Below, piece after piece: positions 1 to 8,928 of a stretch of DNA of 64,000 nt. How positions within the stretch are numbered: the stretch's first letter is position 1; each line of letters begins with the position of its first letter. Made by a program: the position numbers and the translations under genes. This DNA comes from Nostoc sp. ATCC 53789. GTDB lineage: Bacteria > Cyanobacteriota > Cyanobacteriia > Cyanobacteriales > Nostocaceae. The stretch lies in NCBI RefSeq assembly GCF_009873495.1, contig NZ_CP046703.1:5794501-5858500 (forward strand), in the 5' to 3' direction. The notes beneath the pieces were generated by a model. It was not told the origin of the DNA. It saw only the letters and a list, made by a program, of their open reading frames with translations, and did no database searches.

Positions 1-192
1 ACTAGGAATAGTTTGAAGAATATTCGCTATGCCGAGAATTGGTTGGCGGAGATAAGTTTTACGTGTAATTAAAATACCTAATGGAATGCCTATAAGTATG
101 GCAATTCCAATAGCGATGCCTACTAAAAATAAGTGTTCAAGAGTATGCTGAAGAATTTCTGGGGCATACTTAACAAGAAAGAAATTTTTCAT
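1..192 (-). CDS. Glycine betaine/osmoprotectant ABC transporter permease, N-terminal part
   Basis: The reading frame opens with ATG at 192 and runs off the left edge, so only about 64 residues are visible. They contain a hydrophobic segment (LFLVGIAIGIAILIGIPLGI) followed by ITRKTYLRQP, which fits the first membrane helix and loop of an OpuCB/ProW-type permease. The start codon overlaps the stop of the upstream ATPase gene in an ATGA arrangement, so the two are translationally coupled. The function rests mainly on this partnership and on the family look of the N-terminus. The substrate is not provable from this fragment. Confidence 0.75.
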   Translation of the reverse strand, partial: MKNFFLVKYAPEILQHTLEHLFLVGIAIGIAILIGIPLGILITRKTYLRQPILGIANILQTIPS

Positions 193-947
193 AAATTGTC
201 TTGGAAGGAACGCAGACATTTAAGAAAGGCTAGGCTTTCTGGGTGTTGCGATCGCATAAATTCATCTGTTGTCCCCAATACTACCAATTCTCCGCCATAC
301 ATTAAACCAATTCTCGATGCCAAAACCAAGGCTTCTTGAATATCGTGTGTGACAAACACAACAGTTTTTCCTAACTCTTGCTGCAAACGCCGAAACTCTT
401 GTTGCAGTTCTAACCGCGTAATCGGATCGAGTGCGCCAAAGGGTTCATCCATCAACAATACAGGTGGATCTGCTGCTAAAGCCCTGGCTACCCCGACTCT
501 TTGTCTTTGTCCTCCCGAAAGTTCGTGCGGGTAACGCCCTGCAAATTGCGCTGGTTCTAAACCCACTAATTGCAACAACTCATAAACCCGCGTTTTTATT
601 TGTTTCGATTGCCAACCTTCCAAAGCTGGGACTAAACCCACATTGCGTTCAACTGTAAAATGGGGAAATAAACCAATTTCTTGAATGACGTAACCAATTT
701 TTCGCCGCAGTTTAATTTCATCCCATTGAGTTGTGGGAATACCATCAAATAAAACTTCGCCTTGTGTAGGTGTGAATAGGCGATTAATTAACTTCATTGT
801 GGTGGTTTTGCCGCTACCACTGCGCCCAAGTAATACTAGTGCTTCTCCTTGGCGGATGTTGAAGTTGAGATTTGACACCAAGGGGCGATGATTGCGGCTA
901 AAGGTGACATCGCGGAATTCAACGGCGGTTTGGTTATTTTGCGGCAT
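189..947 (-). CDS. ABC transporter ATP-binding protein, glycine betaine/choline type (OpuCA/ProV-like)
   Basis: This 252-residue ATPase should power uptake of a quaternary-amine osmoprotectant. Visible motifs are Walker A GRSGSGKT (about residues 42-49), the Q-loop in VIQEIGLFPH, the signature LSGGQRQR, Walker B VLLMDEP and the H-loop VTHD. The start of the Q-loop region, IGYVIQEIGLFPH, and the RNVGLVP stretch are typical of the OpuCA/ProV subgroup. Unlike ProV and OpuCA it ends soon after the H-loop and lacks the C-terminal CBS pair, so ionic-strength sensing through CBS domains is not expected. The following permease overlaps it by 4 nt. The exact substrate is an inference from family. Confidence 0.85.
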   Translation of the reverse strand: MPQNNQTAVEFRDVTFSRNHRPLVSNLNFNIRQGEALVLLGRSGSGKTTTMKLINRLFTPTQGEVLFDGIPTTQWDEIKLRRKIGYVIQEIGLFPHFTVERNVGLVPALEGWQSKQIKTRVYELLQLVGLEPAQFAGRYPHELSGGQRQRVGVARALAADPPVLLMDEPFGALDPITRLELQQEFRRLQQELGKTVVFVTHDIQEALVLASRIGLMYGGELVVLGTTDEFMRSQHPESLAFLKCLRSFQDNL

Positions 948-1052
948 TAGTAGCTTTTAGTGGACGCTAGCCTGTTATTGACTATATGTATTATGTGCTG
1001 ATTTTGCTAGCGTGCTAACGTCCAATTTGTCAAACAACAGATTTAAGCCCCT

Positions 1053-1448
1053 TTATGCAGTTTTAGCATTTTCATCTGATGCTTGCTCTGCAACATTTTT
1101 CAAGCGGCTCGACCTGATTTTGCGAATGCGATCGCTATTGCGAACACCACCCGCCATCTCATATTCGCGGCTGTCTTTGCCGTACTTGATTGCAACCACC
1201 ATCAGCATCTTCTCAGAAAGCTGACTCAAGTTTTTTTCCATCTCTTCAATTTCAGTTTTAGAAGAGTCAACCACAGACAGAGCAGTATTATAAACATCAA
1301 GTTTGTTACGTAACTGCTCAATTGACTCAATCAGTTTTTCCAGATTATAATTTTCGTCAAATTTGATGCTTGGAACAATCGATTTCAGTCCGGCGGATCT
1401 TAACTGAGCTTTTTCTAAAATGCGGGATGTACGTTTTTGACGAGACAT
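1053..1448 (-). CDS. Conserved hypothetical coiled-coil protein
   Basis: This encodes 131 residues rich in Lys, Glu and Ser. The middle part (about residues 30-85) is predicted by eye to be helical coiled coil (LIESIEQLRNKL, EIEEMEKNLSQLSEKM). A short conserved-looking stretch, YGKDSREYEMAGGVRNSDR, follows near the C-terminus. A good ribosome binding site, AAGGAG, sits about 8 nt before the ATG. I do not recognise a characterised domain. It could be a small structural or nucleic-acid-binding protein given the basic ends, but that is speculation. Confidence 0.7.
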   Translation of the reverse strand: MSRQKRTSRILEKAQLRSAGLKSIVPSIKFDENYNLEKLIESIEQLRNKLDVYNTALSVVDSSKTEIEEMEKNLSQLSEKMLMVVAIKYGKDSREYEMAGGVRNSDRIRKIRSSRLKNVAEQASDENAKTA

Positions 1449-1600
1449 AAAATTACTCCTTTAAGATGCTGCTAAAGCTAGCTTGGCTTAATTAAACTGC
1501 GTTTCGGTTCAGCAGAACTCGCAGTTTTTGCTTATAAAATTTTCAGGTTATATCAGTAATTTTTCGGTATCTAATTAATATAAAAAGGTAAAATTTAAAC

Positions 1601-1873
1601 CACTCCCAACACGAGGAACACCGCTCCCGGCACGAGGAAGACCACTCCCAGCACGAGGAAGACCACTCCCAACACGAGGAAGACTGCTCCCAGCACGAGG
1701 AAGACCGCTCCCAGCACGAGGAAGACCACTCCCAGCACGAGGAAGACCACTTCCGGCACAAGGAAGACCGCTCCCGGCACGAGGAAGACCGCTCCCAGCA
1801 CGAGGAAGACCGCTCCCAGCATGAGGAAGACCGCTCCCAGCACGAGGAAGACCGCTCCCAACACGAGGAACAC
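1601..1873. repeat. Tandem array of 13 copies of a 21-bp repeat
   Basis: Thirteen consecutive 21-bp units run without gaps, each a variant of CGCTCCCAGCACGAGGAAG plus AC. Most differences are single transitions (CG/CA at the start, CAG/CAA/CGG inside). The period is a multiple of three, so two overlapping minus-strand frames stay open as heptapeptide repeats (VFLVLGA, and a Ser/Cys/Trp/Glu/Arg frame). A period of 21 equals three heptamers, which recalls the 7-bp periodicity of short tandem repeats in heterocystous cyanobacteria. Copy number probably varies between strains. Confidence 0.95.
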
Positions 1874-2056
1874 CGCTTCAGTTTGTTGGAGAGTACGTAC
1901 ATGCAAAGCAAAGCGTCTAATGGATGCCTCAAAAATTTGCTTAACTGTCTTAACTGTCCTTGCGTCTTTAATGGCGAGTCCTAGATAATACAAGCACGGT
2001 TTTCAAAAAAGCTGTAAATCCTGAGTTAATCGATATATATAAAAAAAGGCAGAAAA

Positions 2057-2716
2057 ATGGATCTTGATAATTTAGCTCAAATTTCTAAACGAGATTTGGA
2101 AATCATTCAACTACATCAGTTTCAACAACCCATCTACTGTTGTAATGTCACTGCAATTGCTTATGCCTTTACCGCATTGGGATATCTGACCACTGTTGAT
2201 GAGATTTTTTATGCTACCCAACTGCCGATCGCATCGGTTTTAGATGATGGCATGACGTTAGCAGAAACCTACGATACTTGTCGAACTTACCTTGAAAAAA
2301 AAGAAATACCTGTGTCCATTCGGGTAGAGCATTTTGATAAACCGAGTATGACCCTCGAAGCATTCACCCGTGAAGTTGAAGCTGCCGTTTGTGATGAAAC
2401 TGATGTCCACATTCTTAACTTCAATACCCGTATTGCCCATGAAAATCCCAGTTTAGAAGGTGGTCACTTTTCCTTATTGGCAGACTATGACCCGAAAACT
2501 CAAGAAATAACCATCGCAGATACAAATCCTAAACGGTATACCCGGTTTTGGAAATGCCCAATTCAACGTATATATGCCGCTTGCGTAGATAAAGATTCCT
2601 CATCGAATCGCTCTCGTGGCATGATCGTGCTTCGCAGGCTGGAGAAAGCCAATCTAGCAGCTAACGGAGTGGTTCATCCATCAGAAATCGCCTTGAACGC
2701 TCTCCATTCTGAATAA
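2057..2716 (+). CDS. Phytochelatin synthase-like cysteine peptidase
   Basis: The 219-residue protein matches the papain-like catalytic domain of phytochelatin synthase. The triad can be placed: Cys28 in QQPIYCC (the family's QxxPAYCG block), His137 in EGGHFSLLADY, and Asp155 in ADTNPKRY. Eukaryotic enzymes carry an additional cysteine-rich C-terminal domain, absent here. Half-size prokaryotic relatives such as Nostoc alr0975 mainly hydrolyse glutathione to gamma-Glu-Cys and make little phytochelatin. The gene stands alone between a repeat array and a convergent ABC-F gene. No signal peptide is visible. Activity as a glutathione hydrolase or deglycinase is the likeliest role. Confidence 0.85.
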   Translation: MDLDNLAQISKRDLEIIQLHQFQQPIYCCNVTAIAYAFTALGYLTTVDEIFYATQLPIASVLDDGMTLAETYDTCRTYLEKKEIPVSIRVEHFDKPSMTLEAFTREVEAAVCDETDVHILNFNTRIAHENPSLEGGHFSLLADYDPKTQEITIADTNPKRYTRFWKCPIQRIYAACVDKDSSSNRSRGMIVLRRLEKANLAANGVVHPSEIALNALHSE

Positions 2717-2806
2717 TTAGTTAGAATCACAGCCAACCATTCTTAAAACTTCTGAAAGATCGAATTTGATTTTTTGTGAAACCGCTTCAGAATAAATCAT
2801 CACAAA

Positions 2807-2866
2807 GACGCGATAAATCGCCGTCTCTACAATCAGTCTTTTGTAGAGACGGCGATTCATCGCGTC
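2807..2866. terminator. Long hairpin repeat between convergent genes
   Basis: Two 26-nt arms (2807-2832 and 2841-2866) pair with a single mismatch around an 8-nt loop. The core is GACGCGATnAATCGCCGTCTC, a version of the dispersed 'GACGCGATTAATCGCGTC' palindrome found elsewhere in this window. It lies between the convergent genes ending at 2716 and 2897, so it probably works as a bidirectional terminator or a mobile REP-like repeat. No strong T-run follows. Confidence 0.7.
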
Positions 2867-2896
2867 TCTTGTCTTAATTCACGTCACGTTAAAACA

Positions 2897-4828
2897 TCAA
2901 GACTCCATCTCCGCCAATTCTAACCAGCGTTCAGTTGCCACATCGATCGCGTGCTTGAGCTTTTCCACATGATCATACAGTTTCTGCACTTGGCTATAAT
3001 TCCCCGGTGAGACATTTGCTAGTGTTTTCTCGGTTTCTTCTTTCTCAGCCTCTAACTCGGCAATTTTCCCTTCCAATTGCTCAAATTCTTTTTTCTCCCA
3101 ATTGGATAATCTCCGCCGCTTGGTATTCTCTCCATCCTTGGGTGAAGCCGCACCATTATTTTGAACTTCGACATTTTTCGGCTTCTCCTTAGCGTTAGCA
3201 GCTTGTTGCTGTGCCTCTTCAGCCTTCTTATAGTCCAGATAAATCGAGTAATTACCTGGATATTGCCGGAGATTACCGCCTTCCTCAAAGGAAAATACTG
3301 TGTCGATGGTGCGATCGAGAAAATAGCGATCGTGAGAAACTACAATTACGCACCCGACAAAATCCTCTAAATAATCTTCTAGTACTGCCAACGTCTGAAC
3401 ATCTAAATCATTTGTCGGTTCATCTAAAATTAAGACATTAGGCGCACTCATCAAAACCCGCAAGAGAAATAAACGGCGTTTTTCACCACCTGAAAGTTTA
3501 TTAATTGGGGCATACTGTTGATTACCAGGAAACAAAAACCGCTCTAACATTTGCGAAGCAGTAATTTGAGTCCCATCGGTAATTTTGATAAATTCACCTT
3601 CTTCTTTGATGTAGTCAATCACGCGCTGATTTTCGTTTAAGGCTGTGAGCAATTCTTCAGAATGCTGGTCAAAATAACCGATGTGAATTGTAGTCCCAAT
3701 TTCTGCAACACCTGAATCTGGCTGAATTTGACCAGTAATAATATCCATTAAAGTGGATTTACCAGCACCATTAGCGCCGATAATACCGATGCGGTCTTCT
3801 GGGCTAAATTCGTAGGTGAAATTATTAATCAAGGTGCGCCCATTGTATGCTTTGGAAACGTTATTTAATTCAATAACCTTTTTGCCAATGCGACGACCAA
3901 CTGTCGAAATATCAACTTTACCCTGAACTTCTTTAAATTCAGTATCCCGCAGAGCATGAGCGCGATCAATTCTAGCTTTTTGCTTAGTACTTCTAGCTTT
4001 CGGCCCTTTTTTGAGCCATTCTAACTCGCGTCGCAATAAGCCTTGATGTTTCCGTTGACTACTGACGGCAGATTCTTCAGCTAAAGCTTTCTTTTCGAGG
4101 TAATATGAGTAGTTACCTGAATAGGTGTAAATGTCGCCTCGGTCAATTTCCACGATCCGATTGGTGACACGATCTAGAAAATAGCGATCGTGGGTGATTA
4201 GAAAAAGTGCGCCGCGATAGCGATTTAAATAACTTTGTAACCATTCTACCGAAAGAGCATCCAAATGGTTTGTTGGCTCATCCATGAGCAAAACATCAGG
4301 TTCTGCTAGCAATGCTGATGCTAAAGCAATGCGCTTGCGATAGCCTCCAGATAAAGTGCCTATCTTGGCATCAAAGTCAGAAATTCCTAATTTTGTGAGG
4401 ATGATTTTAGCATTCGTTTCTAGTTCCCAAGCATCATTTGTATCCATCTTTTGCATCACCGCAGAAAGGCGAGACATCAGTTGGTTATCATCTGGATAGT
4501 GAGCTAATTTATCTGATAGTTCTTCATACTCACGCACCAAAGCTGTATGTTCGCCACTGTCTGCAAAAACTTGCTCTAAAACTGTATGATTTTCATCTAA
4601 ATCTGGCTGCTGGGGTAAGTAGATGATTTTAGAACCGGAGTTAATTATAATTTGACCGCTATCAATGGATTCTAACCCGGCAATCATTTTTAATAGGGTT
4701 GATTTCCCTGAACCGTTAGTACCAATTAAGCCAACTTTATCGGTAGCATCAAGGCTAAAACTGGCATCTTTTAAAACTTCTTTGATGCCAAAGTCTTTTT
4801 TAACCGACTGGAGTGTAATAATACTCAT
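2897..4828 (-). CDS. ABC-F family ATPase (Uup/EttA-like)
   Basis: This 643-residue cytoplasmic protein has two ABC domains in tandem and no membrane segments. The first has GTNGSGKST and LSGGYRKR. The second has GANGAGKST and LSGGEKRR. Both Walker B sites end in DEPTNxLD. Between them lies the long charged helical linker characteristic of ABC-F proteins (around residues 245-320), and the C-terminus (about 570-640) is a coiled coil of the Uup type. ABC-F proteins act on ribosomes or, for Uup, on branched DNA intermediates. The C-terminal coiled coil favours a Uup-like assignment, but the precise role is not decidable here. Confidence 0.9.
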   Translation of the reverse strand: MSIITLQSVKKDFGIKEVLKDASFSLDATDKVGLIGTNGSGKSTLLKMIAGLESIDSGQIIINSGSKIIYLPQQPDLDENHTVLEQVFADSGEHTALVREYEELSDKLAHYPDDNQLMSRLSAVMQKMDTNDAWELETNAKIILTKLGISDFDAKIGTLSGGYRKRIALASALLAEPDVLLMDEPTNHLDALSVEWLQSYLNRYRGALFLITHDRYFLDRVTNRIVEIDRGDIYTYSGNYSYYLEKKALAEESAVSSQRKHQGLLRRELEWLKKGPKARSTKQKARIDRAHALRDTEFKEVQGKVDISTVGRRIGKKVIELNNVSKAYNGRTLINNFTYEFSPEDRIGIIGANGAGKSTLMDIITGQIQPDSGVAEIGTTIHIGYFDQHSEELLTALNENQRVIDYIKEEGEFIKITDGTQITASQMLERFLFPGNQQYAPINKLSGGEKRRLFLLRVLMSAPNVLILDEPTNDLDVQTLAVLEDYLEDFVGCVIVVSHDRYFLDRTIDTVFSFEEGGNLRQYPGNYSIYLDYKKAEEAQQQAANAKEKPKNVEVQNNGAASPKDGENTKRRRLSNWEKKEFEQLEGKIAELEAEKEETEKTLANVSPGNYSQVQKLYDHVEKLKHAIDVATERWLELAEMES

Positions 4829-4899
4829 AAAATCTAGTAATTTTTCATTGATCGTTAGTTAGTAGGTAAAGCACATACCTTACCTACATTTGCCGAATT

Positions 4900-5316
4900 C
4901 TATACAAATAAATCCAAGGGTAGATGTCCATACATTTCGTTGATTCCGTCTTCGTGGTAAGACTGACAAGATACTAATACTCCACGATGATGTCCAGCAT
5001 AAGAATCAAGATAGCACAAGCCATTTTTACCATTTAATTTGATATAAACTGGCCCTTCAGGTGTCAGCAAATTGTTTGGTGGTTCATAACCCAAAGCCAA
5101 AGAATAGGTCTTCATAGCCAGTATTCCTTCTTCTGCTGTATCGGCACAAATTCCTAAAATTTGATAATCAGCAAGTTTAGTTACCAAAATTAGGGCATCA
5201 CGAATTACTTCTTTTTCTGATGGCTTGAGAATAGGCGCAATGTCTAGACAGTTAAATTTATTCAGTAATTTTTTCGCTTCTTCGGCGGTGAGATTGTGAG
5301 GATTGGAGGTTGACAT
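4900..5316 (-). CDS. DUF1824 family protein
   Basis: The 138-residue protein belongs to DUF1824, a family largely confined to cyanobacteria. Recognisable parts are the N-terminal LTAEEAKKLLNKFNCLD, the central GYEPPNNLLTPEGPVYIKLN, and the C-terminal YAGHHRGVLVSCQSYHEDG with MYGHLPLDLF. No catalytic residues are established for the family and I assign no function. It lies 71 bp upstream of the ABC-F gene on the same strand, so co-transcription is possible. Confidence 0.85.
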   Translation of the reverse strand: MSTSNPHNLTAEEAKKLLNKFNCLDIAPILKPSEKEVIRDALILVTKLADYQILGICADTAEEGILAMKTYSLALGYEPPNNLLTPEGPVYIKLNGKNGLCYLDSYAGHHRGVLVSCQSYHEDGINEMYGHLPLDLFV

Positions 5317-5490
5317 AAACTTTGATTGATGAGCTTGTTGGTTTTTCTGTTGTGTTTGAGTTGGGACTAGCCCAACTTATACTATTTTGGATTTTAGATT
5401 TGAGATTGCAAATCGTCCAAGTATTGCAGAATTTGTCTGAAAGTCAGAGCAAATTCCATAATAGAGAGCTTGTTATCTAATGCCAACTCC

Positions 5491-6339
5491 TTACGGTTGA
5501 TTTGGGACATTTCCCAGGTTGAATATGAAGGGTACACCGCTTTTTGAGTCTCCACCCATAACGAGGACTTTGGGCATTTGAGCGCCGCCACTTCTCCAAG
5601 CTTCAATTGCTTCTTTTTGTAAAACTAACTGTCCTCCTTGCGCTTTGAGTGTCTCTGCTAAAAGTCTTTGAGCTTCTGCCCTACCTTTGGCGCGATTCAC
5701 ATCTGCTTGTGCTTCTTGTTCTGCTTCCCGCGCTACATAAACGGCTCTTTGCGCCCGTTGTTCAGCAATTTGTTTTTCTTCCACTGCTCTGGCAAATTCT
5801 GGCGAGAATGCTAAATCAACTACGCTAGTGTCTAACACAATTATCCCATATTTGTCTAAGCGATCGCCTAGCGCTTCATCAAAGTCTTCTTTCAACTCAC
5901 TTCTTTTGGTAATTGCTTCTTCTACTGTTCTTCTAGCGGCTGCAATTTTAAATGCTTCTTGTGTCTGAGGTGCAATGATTTTTGATACTATATTTGCTAA
6001 TGTCCCTTGTTTTCTTCTAACTTCAACTACCTTGATAGGATCGAGACGAAAGTTGATCGCAAATCTCGCAGATAAATTTTGCAAATCCTTAGTAGAACTC
6101 TCGGCTGGCACTTCAAATTTTTGAACAGTCAAATCATACACATCTATCACTGAGATAAAAGGCGGTTTTGCATGAATCCCTTCCAATAATGCCCCATCTC
6201 TCGCTTTACCCAAAATGCTGATCACTCCTGCTTGTCCTGGGTTAATAATGATAAAGGAATTTAGTCCCAGAACCACTAGTGTTGCTAACACAATTCCTAA
6301 AACTGTGCTTTGCCAATTTCCAAATTGCTGATTTTTCAA
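5491..6339 (-). CDS. SPFH/prohibitin-family membrane protein
   Basis: The 282-residue protein starts with a single membrane anchor (TVLGIVLATLVVLGLNSFIII, about residues 11-30) and then a Band 7 domain (NPGQAGVISILGKA onward). An Ala/Glu/Arg-rich helical region follows (EEKQIAEQRAQRAVYVAREAEQEAQADVNRAKGRAEAQ, split here only by family features). This is the prohibitin arrangement. Such proteins form ring-like membrane scaffolds and often modulate FtsH proteases, and cyanobacteria have several paralogues. The C-terminal tail (GGDSKSGVPFIFNLG) is also prohibitin-like. Partner and target are unknown from context. Confidence 0.85.
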   Translation of the reverse strand: MKNQQFGNWQSTVLGIVLATLVVLGLNSFIIINPGQAGVISILGKARDGALLEGIHAKPPFISVIDVYDLTVQKFEVPAESSTKDLQNLSARFAINFRLDPIKVVEVRRKQGTLANIVSKIIAPQTQEAFKIAAARRTVEEAITKRSELKEDFDEALGDRLDKYGIIVLDTSVVDLAFSPEFARAVEEKQIAEQRAQRAVYVAREAEQEAQADVNRAKGRAEAQRLLAETLKAQGGQLVLQKEAIEAWRSGGAQMPKVLVMGGDSKSGVPFIFNLGNVPNQP

Positions 6340-6731
6340 ATTCTTCTCTCCAATATGAATTTGTCATTTGTCATTTGTCGTTTGTCATGAAGAGTTATTA
6401 TTTTTCTCCTTGTCTTTTTTTTCTAGTCCCCAGTCCCCAATCCCCAATCCCTAGTGCTAAGTCAGAAGTTTTACTTTAGCTTGGGTAAACTCAGTTACTA
6501 GTTTAAGCTTCTCATTAGTCTGTGTGAATCAACCCTTTAATTTGAAGAATGCGGCACTGGCGGTTTCAGATAACTCCAAAAATAAATTATCCAATTTTTA
6601 GAATCACAACGACTTTCCCTCCCCCTGCTCCCTGCCCCCTGCCTTATTAGAGCGGTTTCTGGATGGAGGAGCGAATGATATTATCCAAGTTTCCACAACT
6701 GTTTTAGTTTATTGTTGAAAACATCAGGGAT
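6340..6731. repeat. Intergenic region with short tandem heptamer repeats
   Basis: No gene is seen between the divergent SPFH and oxidoreductase genes. The stretch holds heptamer-type repeats: TTTGTCA units at 6359-6388 and CCCCAAT/CCCCAGT units at 6428-6452, with a C-rich CCCCTGC run near 6613-6640. These are typical short tandemly repeated repetitive (STRR) sequences of Nostocales. Promoters for both genes should lie here, but no clear -35/-10 pair stands out. Confidence 0.6.
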
Positions 6732-8273
6732 ATGCAAAACACAGATATAGTTGTTATTGGTAGCGGTATTGGCGGTTTGAGTTGTGCTGCTCTTTTGGCA
6801 CGGTATGGCTTTGATGTGATAGTCTGCGAAAGCCACTCCATTGCTGGGGGCGCTGCTCATGGTTTTGAGCGTAATGGTTTCAAGTTCGACTCAGGCCCGT
6901 CTCTCTATTCTGGACTATCTTACAGCCCCTCTGCTAACCCTTTGCGACAAGTGTTAGATGCAATTGGTTCTGAATTGCCATGCGTCACCTACGATACTTG
7001 GGGTTGTTGTCTACCAGAAGGTGATTTTGATACGGCAGTTGGTGCAGAGCAATTTTGTGAAGTGCTGATGAAATTCTGTGGTGATGATGCTGTTGCTGAA
7101 TGGCAAGAACTCCAGCGCGTTATGGAACCATTTGCTAGGGCTGCAACTTCCATACCACCGGCCGCATTACGCTTTGATTTTGGTGCAGCTAGAACTGTGG
7201 GCCCCTTTGTGCCATCTCTGACAAAAAATGTGGCGAATATAATCAAGCTGACAGGCCCCTTCAGCCGGATTATGGATGGGGTTGTTAAAGACTCGTTCAC
7301 TCGAAACTGGCTGAATTTGCTGTGTTTTCTCCTTTCTGGATTGCCCGCCGATGGCACTAGCGGCGCAGAGGTAGCATTTATGTTTGCAGACTGGTATCGC
7401 CCAGACGCAGTTCTTGAATATCCAATTGGTGGTAGTGGTGCTTTAGTTGACAGCCTTGTACAAGGGTTAGAGCGTCACGGTGGGAAGCTGATGCTAGGCG
7501 CTCATGTGGAAGAAGTGCTTGTAGAAGGTAATCGTGCTGTGGGTGTGCGTCTGCGCGATCGCTCCGAAATTCGTGCAAAACGAGCAGTGATTTCTAATGC
7601 CTCGGTTTGGGACACGCTGAAGTTACTACCAGAAAAGGCAATACCCAAACAGTACCGCAGCAAACGACAAGCAACACCTGAATGTGATAGCTTTATGCAC
7701 CTGCATTTAGGGATTGATGCTCAAGGATTACAGTCAAATTTGCGGTGTCATTACATCGTAGTCAATAACTGGGAATTGGGCGTAACAGCACCTCAAAATG
7801 TAGTGGTGATTTCCATCCCTTCAGTTCTCGATCCATCTTTAGCGCCAGCAGGTAAACACGTGATTCATGTCTATACACCTGGTAATGAGCCATACTCTAT
7901 CTGGCAGGGAATGGATAGAAGGAGTCAAGAATATGCCGAACAAAAGCGATCGCGTGCAGAAGTAATGTGGCAAGCTTTAGAGCGGATAATTCCAGATATT
8001 CGCTTTCGTTGCGAAGTCACACTTGTTGGTACACCTCTAACTCACGAGCGTTATCTCCGTCGCCACCAAGGTTCTTATGGCCCGGCAATTCAGGCTGGAA
8101 GTGGGATGTTTCCTGGCCCCAGCACACCCCTATCAGGATTGATGTGCTGTGGCGACTCAACATTTCCCGGCATTGGTTTACCAGCAGTCGCCGCTAGTGG
8201 GCTGATTGCTGCCAATACCCTTGCACCAGTTAATAAGCATTTAGCTATGCTTCAGGATATCAAGTGTATTTAA
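6732..8273 (+). CDS. FAD-dependent phytoene desaturase/carotenoid isomerase-family oxidoreductase
   Basis: The 513-residue protein has an N-terminal dinucleotide-binding motif (VVIGSGIGGLSCAALLARYG, residues 6-25) followed by an acidic strand end (CESHSIAGGAAH). The C-terminus has the family's FAD-contacting block (LMCCGDSTFPGIGLPAVAASG). The flow of motifs fits the CrtI/CRTISO superfamily, in particular plant-type carotene isomerase-like members. Substrate specificity in this superfamily cannot be read from motifs, so prolycopene isomerase is only one option. Its 3' end overlaps the convergent PEP-CTERM gene by 14 bp. Confidence 0.8.
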   Translation: MQNTDIVVIGSGIGGLSCAALLARYGFDVIVCESHSIAGGAAHGFERNGFKFDSGPSLYSGLSYSPSANPLRQVLDAIGSELPCVTYDTWGCCLPEGDFDTAVGAEQFCEVLMKFCGDDAVAEWQELQRVMEPFARAATSIPPAALRFDFGAARTVGPFVPSLTKNVANIIKLTGPFSRIMDGVVKDSFTRNWLNLLCFLLSGLPADGTSGAEVAFMFADWYRPDAVLEYPIGGSGALVDSLVQGLERHGGKLMLGAHVEEVLVEGNRAVGVRLRDRSEIRAKRAVISNASVWDTLKLLPEKAIPKQYRSKRQATPECDSFMHLHLGIDAQGLQSNLRCHYIVVNNWELGVTAPQNVVVISIPSVLDPSLAPAGKHVIHVYTPGNEPYSIWQGMDRRSQEYAEQKRSRAEVMWQALERIIPDIRFRCEVTLVGTPLTHERYLRRHQGSYGPAIQAGSGMFPGPSTPLSGLMCCGDSTFPGIGLPAVAASGLIAANTLAPVNKHLAMLQDIKCI

Positions 8274-8928
8274 TTTTATAAAATCTAGTTGCCAAGAGAG
8301 CCGCACCCACTGCCAAAACTGCTAGTACACTATCAGGTTCGGGTACGGCAGCAACTTGAGCATCAATTCGTGCAGTTCCAGCAAATAAACCTGTCAATTC
8401 AGGGTTCCCTAGTATTTTTGCAAACTCTGGAGAAACCAGCAATTTAACATCAGGGATGGTTAAATTTTGACCATTAAATACCGCAGGTTCTGGAATACTC
8501 AAATCAAACAAAATCGTATCTAAAGAAAAAGTGTCTCTTAAAACAAATCCGCTAGCATCTTGAACGGTACGTCCTGGAGCAAAACCAATTGAAAAGTCAC
8601 CAACAGTAATTTGATTATTAAAGGTAACAGTACCAGTATGTTCGATTGTCCCTGAGAGCGGAGTAAAACCGCCCTCGTCGCTAAACGTAAAGTTAGTAGC
8701 TGAATCAATGTCAAAGCCAACTAAATAATTGCTGGGAATTGGTGCAACTGTATTATTGTTGCCTGTCAAGGTTAGCCCAATACTTTTAAGAATATCTTCA
8801 TGATCGCGATCGATGCTGGTGACTCCTGAGATCACTTTAAAAGTTGCAGCTTCTACCTGCATTGGTGCAATTGATATAAAAGCTGCGGTAGTACAACCAA
8901 CAATCCCTGCAAACTGAGAAAAACGCAT
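8260..8928 (-). CDS. PEP-CTERM sorting-signal exported protein
   Basis: The 222-residue precursor has a signal peptide (VGCTTAAFISIAPMQVEAA, cleavage near residue 28) and a C-terminal PEP-CTERM tripartite tag: VPEP, a hydrophobic helix (SVLAVLAVGAALLA) and a basic tail (TRFYKIKYT). Such proteins are exported and processed by an exosortase, which is not encoded in this window. The mature part is rich in Thr, Ser, Asn and Gly, with a beta-strand-like pattern and no recognised enzymatic motif. It is probably a cell-surface or exopolysaccharide-associated protein. Confidence 0.85.
   Translation of the reverse strand: MRFSQFAGIVGCTTAAFISIAPMQVEAATFKVISGVTSIDRDHEDILKSIGLTLTGNNNTVAPIPSNYLVGFDIDSATNFTFSDEGGFTPLSGTIEHTGTVTFNNQITVGDFSIGFAPGRTVQDASGFVLRDTFSLDTILFDLSIPEPAVFNGQNLTIPDVKLLVSPEFAKILGNPELTGLFAGTARIDAQVAAVPEPDSVLAVLAVGAALLATRFYKIKYT

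Noticed and set aside
1543..1993. Minus-strand frames across the 21-bp array read as proteins
   Set aside because: They stay open only because the repeat unit is a multiple of three without stops. No ribosome binding site or recognisable domain supports either, so I list the array as a repeat.
5394..5606. Frame overlapping the 3' end of the SPFH gene
   Set aside because: It lies in another frame of a clear gene and has no independent support.
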